Source: Firmicutes bacterium TM09-10 (GTDB lineage Bacteria; Bacillota; Clostridia; Lachnospirales; Lachnospiraceae). Taken from it: DNA of 64,000 bases. The notes beneath the pieces were generated by a model, which saw only the letters and a program-made list of their open reading frames with translations, was not told where the DNA came from and did no database searches. Below, one piece after another: positions 1 through 8,393 of this stretch. Location of the stretch: positions 124,001-188,000 of the forward strand of contig QUKC01000003.1 of the NCBI GenBank assembly GCA_003481005.1, written 5' to 3'. The first letter of the stretch is position 1. Every line of letters begins with the position of its first letter. The position numbers were made by a program, and so were the translations under genes.

Positions 1-242
1 ACAAAATTCAATCCTGCCATGCCGACACCCTTTTCATTGACCGCATCATAGTACAGCGGATATCCATCCGCCACATGTGCCATACCGATCATCCCATAAT
101 GCGCATCGCATTTTCCCATATGGCAAAAATCCAACGGAAATCTGCGCGGTGTTACCACAATCTCGTCTCCATAAGAAAACTCATAATCCAGCGTCCTGCC
201 GAAATAAAAGTCTTTTGTCTGATACGTTGCTGCTGTACACAT
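1..242 (-). CDS. Choloylglycine hydrolase family protein (bile salt hydrolase / penicillin V acylase), 5' part only
   Basis: The gene begins at an ATG whose last base is 242, with AAAGGATGAG just upstream, and runs off the left edge; 80 codons are visible. The protein starts Met-Cys-Thr, so Cys2 would be the N-terminal nucleophile after Met removal, as in this Ntn-hydrolase family. FGRTLDYE supplies the Arg16 and Asp19 that match the family's conserved Arg18/Asp21, followed by SYGDEIVVTPR and, near residue 75, NEKGVGMAGLNF. These blocks are typical of bile salt hydrolases, which cut glycine or taurine from conjugated bile acids; penicillin V acylases share them, so the substrate is not certain. 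It follows capA by 7 nt and is probably the last gene of a CPBP-capA operon. The rest of the gene, including the Asn and Arg further on, is outside the window. Confidence 0.88.
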   Translation of the reverse strand, partial: MCTAATYQTKDFYFGRTLDYEFSYGDEIVVTPRRFPLDFCHMGKCDAHYGMIGMAHVADGYPLYYDAVNEKGVGMAGLNF

Positions 243-249
243 AATTTTC

Positions 250-1509
250 TCATCCTTTCTTTGTCACAAATCCGTCCCCATCGATCGTTACGTCCGGAGA
301 AATCTTTCTCATATAGGAAAGCACGCGCTCCTTTTCCGTCCCGTGCAGCATCGTTACGCTGCAGTCCTGCTGTCTGCCCGGAATAAACTGCAGGCTCTTA
401 AAGCCATTTGCATCCAGCGTCAGCTTTACCAGACAGGTATCCTGTGCTTTGGAGTTAAACAGAAAGTTTCCAAGACTGTACATCACCGGTGTATCCTCAC
501 AGTAGCCGAACTGCTGCAGTACATGCGGATGATCTCCAATGATCAGATCTGCACCGGCATTCGAAATTTTGACCGCCTGATCCTTCTGTGCCCAATCCAG
601 CTGATCCGTAGCTTCCGTTCCCCAATGAATATAAACGATCACATAGTCGCTGACCTGTTTTGCGTTTGCGACTACCTCTAACAGTTTGTCCACATTCCAG
701 CAGCGAAATACACCCGGACTGTTCTGCGTCGCTTCCTTTGTATCCGGATTCTCTGTCCGCTCGATCTGCGTTGCAGCAACAAATGCAATCTTCTGGTCAT
801 TTACAATAAAATAAACCGGCTGGATGGCTTCTTCCAGATTGCGCCCCGCGCCGACATAAGGCATTCCGATTCCATTTAAGGTATCCAGCGTATCCAACAG
901 GGCGGTTTTTCCATAATCATAGGCATGGTTGTTTGCCAGAGACACAATATCCGCGCCCATATCCAGCAGATAGGATGCATATTCCGGCTTGGCACGGAAG
1001 GTGAATTTCTTGTTTTCCGTCGGAGTTCCACGGTCGCTGTAGGGAAACTCGTTATTTACCATAAAAATGTCTGCGCTGCGCATCACATCCAGCATTTCCT
1101 GCGAAATACTGCCCTCAATGCCCCTGCCGCGCTGGTTCATTTTTACTTTGACCGCATAATGGTCGTCAAACAAAATATCCCCTGCAAACACAATCGTGGT
1201 TTCATTCGGGCTTGCCGCCGTTTTTGCGTAAATATTCTGCTGTCGACACAACGCCTCATCCGCAAGCAGCGCGTCGTATTTCCCTACGGGCTTTGCCGAC
1301 TGTGCACTCGCCAAAACGCTTTCCGCCGCCTGGACATCTTCCACAAGGTTCGCCAGCTGGCTTTCCAGCTTCACCGCGACAAGTTGCGGGCTTCCCACAG
1401 ACCAGATCATGCTGCAGCCCAAAACCACGCTTCCGAGCGCAATCGTCAAAATCAGCGTAATCAGAAAAATATGACTTCCATGTCTTTTTCTTCGTCTTTT
1501 TTCGATCAT
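250..1509 (-). CDS. CapA / poly-gamma-glutamate synthesis family protein (PGA_cap metallophosphatase fold)
   Basis: A 419-residue protein with a basic N-terminus and one membrane segment at about residues 13-35, so it is probably membrane-anchored with the catalytic domain outside. The PGA_cap domain starts near residue 103 with IVFAGDILFDD, followed by VNNEFPYSD, SLANNHAYDYG, VYIHWGTE and GADLIIGDHPHVLQ; the Asp, Asn and His residues in these blocks are the metal-binding set of calcineurin-like esterases. CapA/PgsA proteins take part in capsule or poly-gamma-glutamate export, but in gut clostridia lone copies without pgsBC are common and of unknown role. No pgsBC genes lie nearby. The ATG has GAGGAGCT just upstream. 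It sits 26 nt after the CPBP gene and 7 nt before the bile salt hydrolase-family gene. Confidence 0.88.
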   Translation of the reverse strand: MIEKRRRKRHGSHIFLITLILTIALGSVVLGCSMIWSVGSPQLVAVKLESQLANLVEDVQAAESVLASAQSAKPVGKYDALLADEALCRQQNIYAKTAASPNETTIVFAGDILFDDHYAVKVKMNQRGRGIEGSISQEMLDVMRSADIFMVNNEFPYSDRGTPTENKKFTFRAKPEYASYLLDMGADIVSLANNHAYDYGKTALLDTLDTLNGIGMPYVGAGRNLEEAIQPVYFIVNDQKIAFVAATQIERTENPDTKEATQNSPGVFRCWNVDKLLEVVANAKQVSDYVIVYIHWGTEATDQLDWAQKDQAVKISNAGADLIIGDHPHVLQQFGYCEDTPVMYSLGNFLFNSKAQDTCLVKLTLDANGFKSLQFIPGRQQDCSVTMLHGTEKERVLSYMRKISPDVTIDGDGFVTKKG

Positions 1510-1535
1510 AGCTCCTCACTTTTCCTGTAAACATT

Positions 1536-2534
1536 TTACTGCAGCAACTGCCAGATCATGATTCCAATCCAGAACGCGCCATACAGTAAGATTCCGGGAT
1601 TTCCAATCATGACCGCCACTTTCTTTTTGCCTAAAGAAGCAACTTTCTCTGCCGGTGCGCAGCATACAAACTTTTTGCGGTTCAGCCACATCAGAATCAG
1701 TCCGGCTCCTGCCATCATCAGAATCAGGGACGCATAAGAGCCGAAAATGAACATTCCGACCATTCCGTTCCCCAGATCCCCCAGAACCGTCAGATTCCTT
1801 GTATTTAAAAATTCCGTCAGTGTTTCCATCGTATCCATATAGCCCGTCACCCGAAGCATCCACGTGCCGAGGGAAGAGCCGATAAAATTTATCGCCATAT
1901 GGAGTCCGATGGTATATCCCAGTTTTCCGGTTTTTACATAAATAAATCCCAAAAACAGACCGAGCAGGAACGCATAGGAAAACTGATTCAAATTTCCATG
2001 GAACAGTCCAAAAAACAGTCCGGAGGCAAGCACCGCCGCAAGCTCTCCATATTTTACAATCCGCTCCGTCAAAAGCTTCCGAAACAGCAGTTCTTCTGCC
2101 GTCGGCGCGATCAAAACTGCAATAACAAACGTCACCCACGGATTCAGCTGCATCACCGTCGATAACATTGGATTATCAACGCCGGTTCCTTTTACCATTC
2201 CGATTCCAAAGGTCAACGCCGTCCCGATCAGGTTTCCTGCATACATCAGACCGTAGCACATGAGAAATGCTATGATCCACTGTCCTGCGGTCATTTTCCT
2301 TCCTTCAATCTTCTGGGCCGGAATCCTGCTGACCAGCCAGCCCATAAACGGCATGGAAATCCCATACATCGTCAGCATCAGTAAGATAAAGGAGCCGTTT
2401 GCATCCGCCATTACCCCCGGCACGAATTTTTTACCGGCCATCGCCGCCAGAAACTGTACGGCGTATATTACAATCGATCCTGCCAGATAAGCAAAACCAA
2501 TTTTTGAAAAGTGTCTTCTGATTTCTTTTTCCAT
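1536..2534 (-). CDS. CPBP family intramembrane glutamic endopeptidase (CAAX protease-like)
   Basis: A 332-residue polytopic membrane protein with about eight hydrophobic segments. The CPBP core is clear: EELLFRKLL near residue 146 (catalytic Glu-Glu plus Arg), FFGLFHGNLNQF near 172 (Phe-x-x-x-His) and HMAINFIGS near 211 (His-x-x-x-Asn/Asp). The family includes Rce1-like proteases and bacteriocin self-immunity proteins; no bacteriocin gene is visible nearby, so the substrate is unknown. The C-terminal ~100 residues add more membrane segments and a basic tail. The ATG is preceded by CGGAGGGAATT, and a good promoter lies about 60 nt upstream. It is probably the first gene of an operon with capA and the bile salt hydrolase-family gene. 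Confidence 0.88.
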   Translation of the reverse strand: MEKEIRRHFSKIGFAYLAGSIVIYAVQFLAAMAGKKFVPGVMADANGSFILLMLTMYGISMPFMGWLVSRIPAQKIEGRKMTAGQWIIAFLMCYGLMYAGNLIGTALTFGIGMVKGTGVDNPMLSTVMQLNPWVTFVIAVLIAPTAEELLFRKLLTERIVKYGELAAVLASGLFFGLFHGNLNQFSYAFLLGLFLGFIYVKTGKLGYTIGLHMAINFIGSSLGTWMLRVTGYMDTMETLTEFLNTRNLTVLGDLGNGMVGMFIFGSYASLILMMAGAGLILMWLNRKKFVCCAPAEKVASLGKKKVAVMIGNPGILLYGAFWIGIMIWQLLQ

Positions 2535-2590
2535 AATTCCCTCCGGGCATCTCCCGAACTTTTCTTTATAGTTATTCCCTTGTATCTAAC

Positions 2591-2619
2591 ATTGTGACCT
2601 CTTTTGGGCGGTTTGTCAA
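2591..2619 (-). promoter_or_regulatory. Sigma-A-type promoter for the CPBP operon
   Basis: On the minus strand TTGACA (2619-2614) and CACAAT (2596-2591) are separated by 17 nt. The CPBP start codon lies about 57 nt downstream. Confidence 0.6.
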
Positions 2620-2634
2620 CTGCAGTGGGCGGAA

Positions 2635-2685
2635 GCCAAAACCAGGCGGCATGCTCCTGATCCGGACAGCATACCGCCTGGCTTT
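2635..2685 (-). terminator. Intrinsic terminator after the MFS gene
   Basis: A 14-bp stem with one mismatch (arms 2642-2655 and 2668-2681, CCAGGCGG...CCGCCTGG) lies about 90 nt past the stop of the MFS gene and is followed on the minus strand by TTTTGGCTT. It separates the MFS/DeoR unit from the CPBP promoter. Confidence 0.7.
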
Positions 2686-2769
2686 CTTCTATATTTTAAA
2701 AATATTTCTGGATTTTTCCTCCCGCAGGAAGGAGAGTTCTGCAGTTTTCACACGTTGTGCTTTTAGAAT

Positions 2770-4068
2770 CTACACACACTTTCTCACAAATTTTTTCCAG
2801 GGTTTGATACCCATCAGGCACAGAAGCGTACCGCACAGTGCCGTGATTGTCCAGAACAGGATAACAAGGTTCCAGCCACTCTTATCCGCAATCCACGCAA
2901 TACCATAGCTGGAAATTGCGCTGCCCACATAGGTGCAGGAGTTTACCAGTCCGGAGATAAAACCGACACGATTGAACTTTTTGAAGAACGGCGGAATCAT
3001 ACTGACCAGAATCATGTTGACGCCGTGCATGCATCCCGTAATCAGCGCAGACAGAAAAACGGACAACACTGCATTGCCGTTTGGCATCAGCCATAACAGA
3101 AACGCTGCAACAAATCCGGGAGCAAAGATTGCCATCCCACAGCGCAATTCGTTGTGGATCAGCTTCCGGTTGATCAGGGATGCGATCTGTAAACACACAA
3201 TACCAAACAGAGGCAAAGCAATACCGGTCAGGATCGAAACAGAGCTTGCCAAATGAAAGGTTTCGGAAATATAGCTTGGCATCCAGGTCGTAATTCCGTC
3301 ACGCAGAATGCCCTGCATCATAATTGCAAGCATGATAATCGCAAGCATCGGTGCGGTTTTTTCCGGTAAGGGAATTGTTTTTTGCAAAGCAGATGTATTT
3401 TCTTCCAGGCTTGTGCCATTTTCCGTTCCCACATCGCCACGGGAGGCACCTGCAGCTGCCGACCTAAAGCTCCCTGCAGAACCCTTCTGCATTCTTTTTT
3501 CCGCAGAACCGATGGCTTTTATCCACGCAAATGCAAAGAGGACCGCACAGCCTGCACAGAGGAAAAACAGGCTTCTCCAGCCTTTCCACACAATGCAGAC
3601 AGGTGCAAACAGATAAAGGAAGATCGTGCCGGCAGAAGATCCCCAGCTGACCCAGACGCAGCTTTTCTTATAGGTATCCTGGTCAAGATAATCTGACAAA
3701 AGCCGAACCATCGGAGGCCACATCAGTGCCTGGGCAAAACCGTTGATACACCAGAAAACAAGCATCGCGGCCGGTCTTGAAAACAGTGGAACACAGACAT
3801 TCATACCTGCAGAGACCATCAGTCCGATAAACATCAGATAGCGCGGCTTGATCCGGTCTCCGAGCCATCCGCTGATCAATTGTCCGATACCATAGGTCAC
3901 GAAGCTTCCGGTTACCGCCATGGATGCTGACATTTTCGTGATTCCTTCTGAATTGACAATTTCCAGAAGCACTGTGCCGTAGTTGATCCGTGTAATGTAG
4001 CTGACAAAATATGCAGCAACACAAAATCCGATTAATATTCTTTCCGCCTGATGATCCTGTTGTTTCAC
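2770..4068 (-). CDS. MFS transporter, organophosphate:phosphate antiporter-like
   Basis: A 432-residue transporter with 12 predicted membrane segments. The N-terminal half, with SYITRINYGTVL, YGIGQLISGWLGDRIKPR and the NGFAQALMWPP segment, resembles the GlpT/UhpT/UhpC (OPA) branch, which exchanges sugar phosphates or glycerol 3-phosphate for phosphate or acts as a sensor. The central cytoplasmic loop (about residues 195-235) is long, Ser/Gly/Glu-rich and of low complexity. The start is GTG at 4068, overlapping the stop of the DeoR gene by 4 nt, with GGAG ten bases upstream, so translation is probably coupled. Cotranscription with a DeoR/GlpR-type regulator, whose effectors are usually sugar phosphates, supports a phosphorylated substrate; the exact one cannot be read from the sequence. 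Confidence 0.82.
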   Translation of the reverse strand: MKQQDHQAERILIGFCVAAYFVSYITRINYGTVLLEIVNSEGITKMSASMAVTGSFVTYGIGQLISGWLGDRIKPRYLMFIGLMVSAGMNVCVPLFSRPAAMLVFWCINGFAQALMWPPMVRLLSDYLDQDTYKKSCVWVSWGSSAGTIFLYLFAPVCIVWKGWRSLFFLCAGCAVLFAFAWIKAIGSAEKRMQKGSAGSFRSAAAGASRGDVGTENGTSLEENTSALQKTIPLPEKTAPMLAIIMLAIMMQGILRDGITTWMPSYISETFHLASSVSILTGIALPLFGIVCLQIASLINRKLIHNELRCGMAIFAPGFVAAFLLWLMPNGNAVLSVFLSALITGCMHGVNMILVSMIPPFFKKFNRVGFISGLVNSCTYVGSAISSYGIAWIADKSGWNLVILFWTITALCGTLLCLMGIKPWKKFVRKCV

Positions 4069-4841
4069 TGCTTCTGTTCTCCTCTGATCATTTCTATTCC
4101 GTTTTCCTGATAGAGCTCCAGGATTTCTTTCCGCAGGCCGCTGTCCGTGACAAATGTTACGGCTTCGTTGACATCCGCAAGCTTTAGCAGCGCGCTCTTT
4201 TCAAACTTGTCACTGTCCGCCAGAAAAACACTCCGATCCGCATGCTTCATCATCGCCCGCTGTAAATGGTACAGTTCCTGATCATAGTCCATTATGCCGT
4301 TCTGCAGAGAAATAGCGGATGGAAACAAAAATGCTGTCTTTGCATGAAACTGTTCCAACATTTGCAATGCCCACTGCCCGCAGAATGCATTTTCATCCCG
4401 AAGGTATGCCCCTGCACACAGATAGGGGGTAAATCCTTCTTTTTTCTTCAGTATCTCAAACACCTGCAAGGAATAGGTAATCACTGTCAGTCGTTCAAAC
4501 TCTTCTGCAAGCATTTTTGCAAAGGCTATCGCAGTGCTTCCGGAATCCACCATCAGCACATCTCCTTCCCGGATCAGGCCTGCCGCATATCCGGAAAGCT
4601 CTTCCTTCTTCTGCGGATTTTCTTCTGTCCTTTCTTCCAGCCGGTGATATTGCTTTGCCACAGCTATGCCGACTGCACCGCCGTGTACCCGATGCAGACA
4701 ATCCTGCCGTTCCAATTCCAGAAGATCTCTGCGGATCGTCTCAACTGACACACTGAACTGCTTTGTGAGTTCGTGAATCCGAACTGCTCCGTTCCTCCTG
4801 ATCTGGCTTACGATCTGTTCCTGTCGTTCGATTGCAAGCAT
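4065..4841 (-). CDS. DeoR/GlpR family transcriptional regulator
   Basis: About 258 residues. The start is ATG at 4841, 8 nt after a perfect AGGAGG; an in-frame ATG at 4868 lies ahead of that ribosome site and is rejected. MLAIERQEQIVSQI opens the DeoR helix-turn-helix, which continues through FSVSVETIRRDLLELE with a His-Gly-Gly motif (RVHGGAV) near residue 50. The C-terminal DeoRC sensor domain has GDVLMVDSGSTA and the later LADSDKFEK motif. Such proteins usually repress the adjacent sugar operon and are released by a sugar phosphate. It is cotranscribed with the OPA-type MFS gene (4-nt overlap) and divergent from the ThuA-like gene, so both may be targets. Confidence 0.88.
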   Translation of the reverse strand: MLAIERQEQIVSQIRRNGAVRIHELTKQFSVSVETIRRDLLELERQDCLHRVHGGAVGIAVAKQYHRLEERTEENPQKKEELSGYAAGLIREGDVLMVDSGSTAIAFAKMLAEEFERLTVITYSLQVFEILKKKEGFTPYLCAGAYLRDENAFCGQWALQMLEQFHAKTAFLFPSAISLQNGIMDYDQELYHLQRAMMKHADRSVFLADSDKFEKSALLKLADVNEAVTFVTDSGLRKEILELYQENGIEMIRGEQKQ

Positions 4842-4897
4842 CCCTTTTTCCTCCTGAAAGCTCCCCATGTTTCATTTCTTTTACCGGATCTTTACAC

Positions 4898-4926
4898 AGA
4901 ATAACACATATATCCACATAATACAA
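4898..4926 (-). promoter_or_regulatory. Promoter for the deoR-MFS unit
   Basis: Minus-strand TTGTAT (4926-4921), a 17-nt spacer and TATTCT (4903-4898). A 12-bp perfect palindrome, TTTCATATGAAA at 5016-5027, lies between the divergent genes and could be an operator; that part is inference. Confidence 0.45.
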
Positions 4927-5130
4927 CATTGTTACTTGTTTTTCCACATTCTGTTTTCCGAAGGTGCAGATACGGACTGAAAAAGTCCCAGAAGTCCTTT
5001 GCCGGAAAACAGCAATTTCATATGAAAAAAACAGCAAAAGCAGGCTAGCTGTTTTTCCTGTTTTCAGGTATGATGAAGAAAAAAAGAGCACGATTCTTTT
5101 TTCATAAAAAAGTAGAAAAGGAGAAATCAC

Positions 5131-5847
5131 ATGATCAGAGTAACTGTATGGAATGAGTTCCGCCATGAAAAATCCTCCAAAGAGGTTGCAGCCATTTACC
5201 CCAACGGCCTGCATGCAACAATTGCCGAGTTTCTGGGCAAAAACGAAGACATCGAATGCCGTCTGGCATGTCTGGATGATCCCGAGCACGGTCTGACCGA
5301 CGACGTTCTGGACAACACCGACGTTCTGATCTGGTGGGGTCATATGGCTCACGATCAGGTATCCGATGCAGTTGTGGATAAGGTACAGGATCACGTACTG
5401 CGCGGCATGGGTCTGATCGTCCTGCATTCCGGTCATTTTTCCAAGATCTTCAGAAGACTGATGGGAACCAGCTGCAGTTTAAAATGGCGTGACGGCGCAA
5501 GAGAACGTCTCTGGTGCGCAAATCCCGGTCATCCCATCGCACAGGGCCTTCCGGAGCACTTTGAACTGGACGTGGAGGAAATGTATGGCGAATTCTTCGA
5601 TATTCCCGAACCTCTCGAAACCGTATTCATCGGCTGGTTCAACGGCGGCGAAGTATTTAGAAGCGGTGTAACCTTCCGGAGAGGTCTTGGTAATGTATTT
5701 TACTTCCAGCCCGGACACGAAGCCAACCCGACCTTCCATAACGAGAACATTCAGAAGGTCATCACCAACGCAGTTCGCTGGGCAGCACCTGCTACCAAAA
5801 AGCCCGAAATCATCTGCCCTTGCGTAGAGCCCCTGGAGAATGTGTGA
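5131..5847 (+). CDS. ThuA-like (trehalose utilisation) domain protein
   Basis: A 238-residue soluble protein with the ThuA fold of the class I glutamine amidotransferase-like superfamily. Recognisable blocks are TVWNEFRHE at the start, [20 protein letters not shown] near residue 65, [13 protein letters not shown] near 92, then MYGEFFDIP and [15 protein letters not shown] near the end. Rhizobial ThuA acts with ThuB in converting trehalose-type disaccharides to the 3-keto form; stand-alone Firmicute members are common and their reaction is not established. No Gfo/Idh/MocA oxidoreductase, the usual ThuB partner, is present nearby. The ATG is preceded by AAAAGGAGAAATCAC. The gene is divergent from the deoR-MFS unit and convergent with rplA. 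Confidence 0.85.
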   Translation: MIRVTVWNEFRHEKSSKEVAAIYPNGLHATIAEFLGKNEDIECRLACLDDPEHGLTDDVLDNTDVLIWWGHMAHDQVSDAVVDKVQDHVLRGMGLIVLHSGHFSKIFRRLMGTSCSLKWRDGARERLWCANPGHPIAQGLPEHFELDVEEMYGEFFDIPEPLETVFIGWFNGGEVFRSGVTFRRGLGNVFYFQPGHEANPTFHNENIQKVITNAVRWAAPATKKPEIICPCVEPLENV

Positions 5848-5867
5848 GTGGTCTGATGGCTGATAAA

Positions 5868-5906
5868 ATTGTATGCACGCTCTGCGAGCATTCTATTGTC
5901 ATGAAT
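5868..5906 (-). repeat. P3 palindromic repeat, copy 1
   Basis: Inverted-repeat element whose arms read AGAATGCTCGC and GCGTGCAT on the minus strand, with the family's ATTCATGAC flank. It lies between the thuA stop and its terminator. Other copies are at 8988-9030 and 13289-13362. Confidence 0.75.
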
Positions 5907-5907
5907 T

Positions 5908-5958
5908 AAAAAGTCCCATGTCTGAACCCGAAAAGGAACAGACATGGGACTTTTCTAT
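5908..5958 (+). terminator. Intrinsic terminator after thuA
   Basis: A 16-bp perfect stem (AAAGTCCCATGTCTG at its 5' arm, 5909-5924, pairing with 5939-5954) with a 14-nt loop, followed by TTTTCTATTTT. Confidence 0.9.
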
Positions 5959-6021
5959 TTTCATGCAGGTACCTGCAAAAGCGCTGACTGCAGCAACAAC
6001 TGTACCGCCCGGCGCACTGCG

Positions 6022-6070
6022 AAAAAAAGACAGGTCTGCGAACCGAAGCTCTGCAGAACCTGTCTTTTTA
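6022..6070 (-). terminator. Intrinsic terminator after rplA, usable in both directions
   Basis: AGACAGGT pairs with ACCTGTCT, with an inner CTGC/GCAG pairing, and the minus strand continues as TTTTTTT. The hairpin begins about 50 nt past the rplA stop. The other strand ends in TTTTT, so it may also back up thuA. Confidence 0.88.
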
Positions 6071-6117
6071 TACGCAAGCTCACGTTACACGCAATACTCA
6101 CATTTATTTGCTTTGAA

Positions 6118-6810
6118 TTAGCAGTATTTAGCGGTAGAAACCTTCACGCCAGGGCCCATAGTGGTAGCCAGGGTGATGCTCTTTAAATACTGACCCTTCA
6201 GTGCGCTCGGTTTTGCTTTCATGATAGCATCCATCAGCGCTTTGTAGTTCTCAGCCAGAGCTTCTTCAGAGAAGGAAGCCTTACCAACCGGAACGTGGAT
6301 GATGTTGGACTTGTCCAGTCTGTATTCGATCTTACCTGCTTTGATATCGTTGATCGCTTTGGTTACATCCATGGTAACTGTGCCAGCCTTCGGGTTAGGC
6401 ATCAGACCTTTCGGTCCAAGGACTTTACCCAGACGACCTACAACGCCCATCATGTCAGGAGTTGCAACTACAACATCGAAATCCAGCCAGCCTTCGTTCT
6501 GGATCTTGGGGATCAGCTCATCGCCGCCAACAAAGTCAGCGCCTGCTGCCTGAGCCTCATCGAGCTTAGCGCCCTTAGCGAATACCAGAACCTTAACGGT
6601 TTTACCAGTTCCGTTGGGCAGTACAACTGCACCACGGATCTGCTGCTCAGCGTGACGGCCGTCGCAGCCTGTTCTGATATGCACTTCTACAGTCTCATCG
6701 AATTTAGCTGTTGCGGTTTTCTTTACAAGGCCAATCGCTTCTGCAGGATCGTACTGTGTTGCGCGATCCACCAGTTTAGCGGCTTCGCCGTATTTCTTTC
6801 CATGTTTCAT
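6118..6810 (-). CDS. rplA: 50S ribosomal protein L1
   Basis: A 230-residue L1, the usual length. The start is the ATG at 6810 ([10 protein letters not shown]), 8 nt after GGAGGT; an earlier in-frame ATG at 6825 overlaps that ribosome site and is rejected. Signature regions include [24 protein letters not shown], the [18 protein letters not shown] block and [22 protein letters not shown]1 binds 23S rRNA at the mobile L1 stalk and in many bacteria represses its own operon by binding the rplK leader. It is the last gene of rpmG-secE-nusG-rplK-rplA. A terminator and a convergent thuA follow where rplJ-rplL-rpoB-rpoC often stand. Confidence 0.98.
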   Translation of the reverse strand: MKHGKKYGEAAKLVDRATQYDPAEAIGLVKKTATAKFDETVEVHIRTGCDGRHAEQQIRGAVVLPNGTGKTVKVLVFAKGAKLDEAQAAGADFVGGDELIPKIQNEGWLDFDVVVATPDMMGVVGRLGKVLGPKGLMPNPKAGTVTMDVTKAINDIKAGKIEYRLDKSNIIHVPVGKASFSEEALAENYKALMDAIMKAKPSALKGQYLKSITLATTMGPGVKVSTAKYC

Positions 6811-6876
6811 GTTCATTACCTCCATTGGTTGTTAACGTAATGCTTTCTACTCTGCATTACTCCCAGTTCTATTTAC

Positions 6877-7302
6877 TCAGTCCTCTACAACAATACCCAT
6901 GCTTCTTGCTGTGCCGGCGATCATGCTCATAGCAGATTCGATGCTTGCAGCATTCAGATCAGGCATCTTCAGCTCTGCGATTTCACGAACCTTGTCCTTG
7001 GAAATCGTAGCAACCTTTGTCTTGTTCGGAACTGCAGAAGCAGACTTCAGATTGCATGCCTTCTTCAGCAATACAGCAGCGGGCGGAGTCTTGGTAATGA
7101 AGCTGAAGCTTCTGTCCGCATAAACGGTAATTACAACAGGGATGATAACATCGCCCTTGTCAGCTGTTCTTGCATTGAACTGCTTTGTAAACTCTACAAT
7201 GTTTACACCATGCTGACCCAGTGCAGGACCTACCGGGGGAGCCGGTGTTGCCTTGCCAGCAGGGATCTGTAACTTAATGTAACCGGTAACTTTCTTTGCC
7301 AT
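6877..7302 (-). CDS. rplK: 50S ribosomal protein L11
   Basis: A 141-residue L11 starting at the ATG at 7302, seven nt after AGGAGGT. The N-terminal domain carries [20 protein letters not shown] with the proline helix that meets thiopeptides and release factors; the C-terminal domain with [12 protein letters not shown] binds the GTPase-centre rRNA together with L10. The gene is separated from nusG by a 126-nt leader with internal pairing and from rplA by 66 nt. Everything matches a normal housekeeping copy. Confidence 0.98.
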   Translation of the reverse strand: MAKKVTGYIKLQIPAGKATPAPPVGPALGQHGVNIVEFTKQFNARTADKGDVIIPVVITVYADRSFSFITKTPPAAVLLKKACNLKSASAVPNKTKVATISKDKVREIAELKMPDLNAASIESAMSMIAGTARSMGIVVED

Positions 7303-7337
7303 GTCAGGCACCTCCTAAATATATTGTGGTATGGCGC

Positions 7338-7429
7338 AGCGTTTTCTCCTGCTCCAGCGGCAGGACACTGCTTCCACTGCTCAACGGATCGCTCCACTGA
7401 ACGTCTCTGTGACCGCGTTCTAAAACGCT
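7338..7429 (-). promoter_or_regulatory. Structured leader between nusG and rplK
   Basis: On the minus strand AGCGTTTT (7429-7422) can pair with AAAACGCT (7345-7338), enclosing a TCCTGC...GCAGGA hairpin. An alternative small hairpin GCGTT-TTAG-AACGC starts right after the nusG stop. The position is where L1 autoregulatory sites occur in other bacteria, but I cannot match a defined L1 motif. Confidence 0.35.
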
Positions 7430-7947
7430 TAATCTAATTTCCGAACCTCCGAGAAGCTGATCTCTACAGGGGTATCCCTGCCGAACAGTTCTACGTTAAT
7501 GGTTACGGTCTGCTTGTTATAGTCGATCTTGTAAACAGCGCCGACAGTATCTTTCCATGCGCCGGCAACGACTACGATGGTATCTCCTTCTGTAAAATCG
7601 ATGGAGACATTGTCCGATTTGATGCCCAGCGGCTTCATCTCGGCTTCAGACAGCGGAACAGGCTTGCTCCCCGGTCCAACGAATCCGGTCACACCTCTGG
7701 TGTTGCGGACAACATACCATGTGTCATCATTCATAATCATATTTACAAGAACGTATCCCGGAAACAGCTTCTTTTGAACGGTCTTTTTCGCACCGTTTTT
7801 CATCTCCACAACTTCCTGCATGGGGACGCGAACTTCCAGGATCTCATCTTCTAAATGCCGGTTCTCGATGGTTTTTTCCAGGTCAGCTTTGACCTTGTTC
7901 TCATATCCGGAATAGGTATGAGCTACATACCATTTTGCTTCTGCCAT
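7429..7947 (-). CDS. nusG: Transcription termination/antitermination protein NusG
   Basis: A 172-residue NusG of normal length. The NGN domain opens with AEAKWYVAHTYSGYENKV and contains LFPGYVLVNMIMND and the RNTRGVTGFVG block; the KOW domain near residue 125 has DTIVVVAGAWKDTVGAVYKID. NusG binds RNA polymerase through the NGN domain, affecting pausing, and the KOW domain contacts Rho or S10. The ATG follows GAGGAGATTCTT, 14 nt after the secE stop, in the conserved secE-nusG-rplK order. Confidence 0.98.
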   Translation of the reverse strand: MAEAKWYVAHTYSGYENKVKADLEKTIENRHLEDEILEVRVPMQEVVEMKNGAKKTVQKKLFPGYVLVNMIMNDDTWYVVRNTRGVTGFVGPGSKPVPLSEAEMKPLGIKSDNVSIDFTEGDTIVVVAGAWKDTVGAVYKIDYNKQTVTINVELFGRDTPVEISFSEVRKLD

Positions 7948-7961
7948 AAGAATCTCCTCAC

Positions 7962-8177
7962 TTACATTGTCAAGAAATTGACACCGTACTGCGCTGCTAC
8001 ATCGATGAGCGAAATAATAATGCCCATAACAATGGAAACAAATACGACAGCAACGGACTGTTTTAACAGGGTATCCTTATCCGGCCAGATGATCTTCTTG
8101 AACTCGGCTTTGACACCGTCAAAGAATTTTACTTTGGGTGCCTTAGGCGTCTTGGACACTTTTTGTTCGTTTGACAT
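7962..8177 (-). CDS. secE: Preprotein translocase subunit SecE
   Basis: A 71-residue, single-span SecE, the short Gram-positive form. The start is ATG at 8177, nine nt after GGAGT; an in-frame TTG nine bases earlier overlaps the ribosome site. The conserved amphipathic segment FFDGVKAEFKKIIWPDKDTL precedes one membrane helix (about residues 41-60). SecE clamps SecY in the membrane. It stands between rpmG and nusG as in most bacteria. Confidence 0.97.
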   Translation of the reverse strand: MSNEQKVSKTPKAPKVKFFDGVKAEFKKIIWPDKDTLLKQSVAVVFVSIVMGIIISLIDVAAQYGVNFLTM

Positions 8178-8243
8178 ACTCTGCAAACTCCTTTCAAAAG
8201 CAACGCGCCGCCGACAGCGGTCCCTCAGGACACATCACGGCAA

Positions 8244-8393
8244 TTATTTTGTCTCTTTGTGCGTTGTGTGCTTCTTGCAGAATCTGCAGTATTTCTTGGT
8301 TTCCATTCTGTCAGGATGCGCCTTCTTATCCTTGGTTGTGTTATAGTTGCGCTGTTTGCATTCTGTACATGCCAGTGTGATTCTTGTACGCAT
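8244..8393 (-). CDS. rpmG: 50S ribosomal protein L33, zinc-ribbon form
   Basis: A 49-residue protein, [17 protein letters not shown] at the start and HTTHKETK at the end. Cys9, Cys12, Cys36 and Cys39 form two CxxC knuckles, the zinc-binding (C+) form of L33; zinc-independent paralogues, if the genome has one, are elsewhere. The ATG at 8393 is preceded by GGAGGTGGAAAA. It is the first gene of the ribosomal cluster, about 260 nt from the likely promoter. Confidence 0.96.
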   Translation of the reverse strand: MRTRITLACTECKQRNYNTTKDKKAHPDRMETKKYCRFCKKHTTHKETK

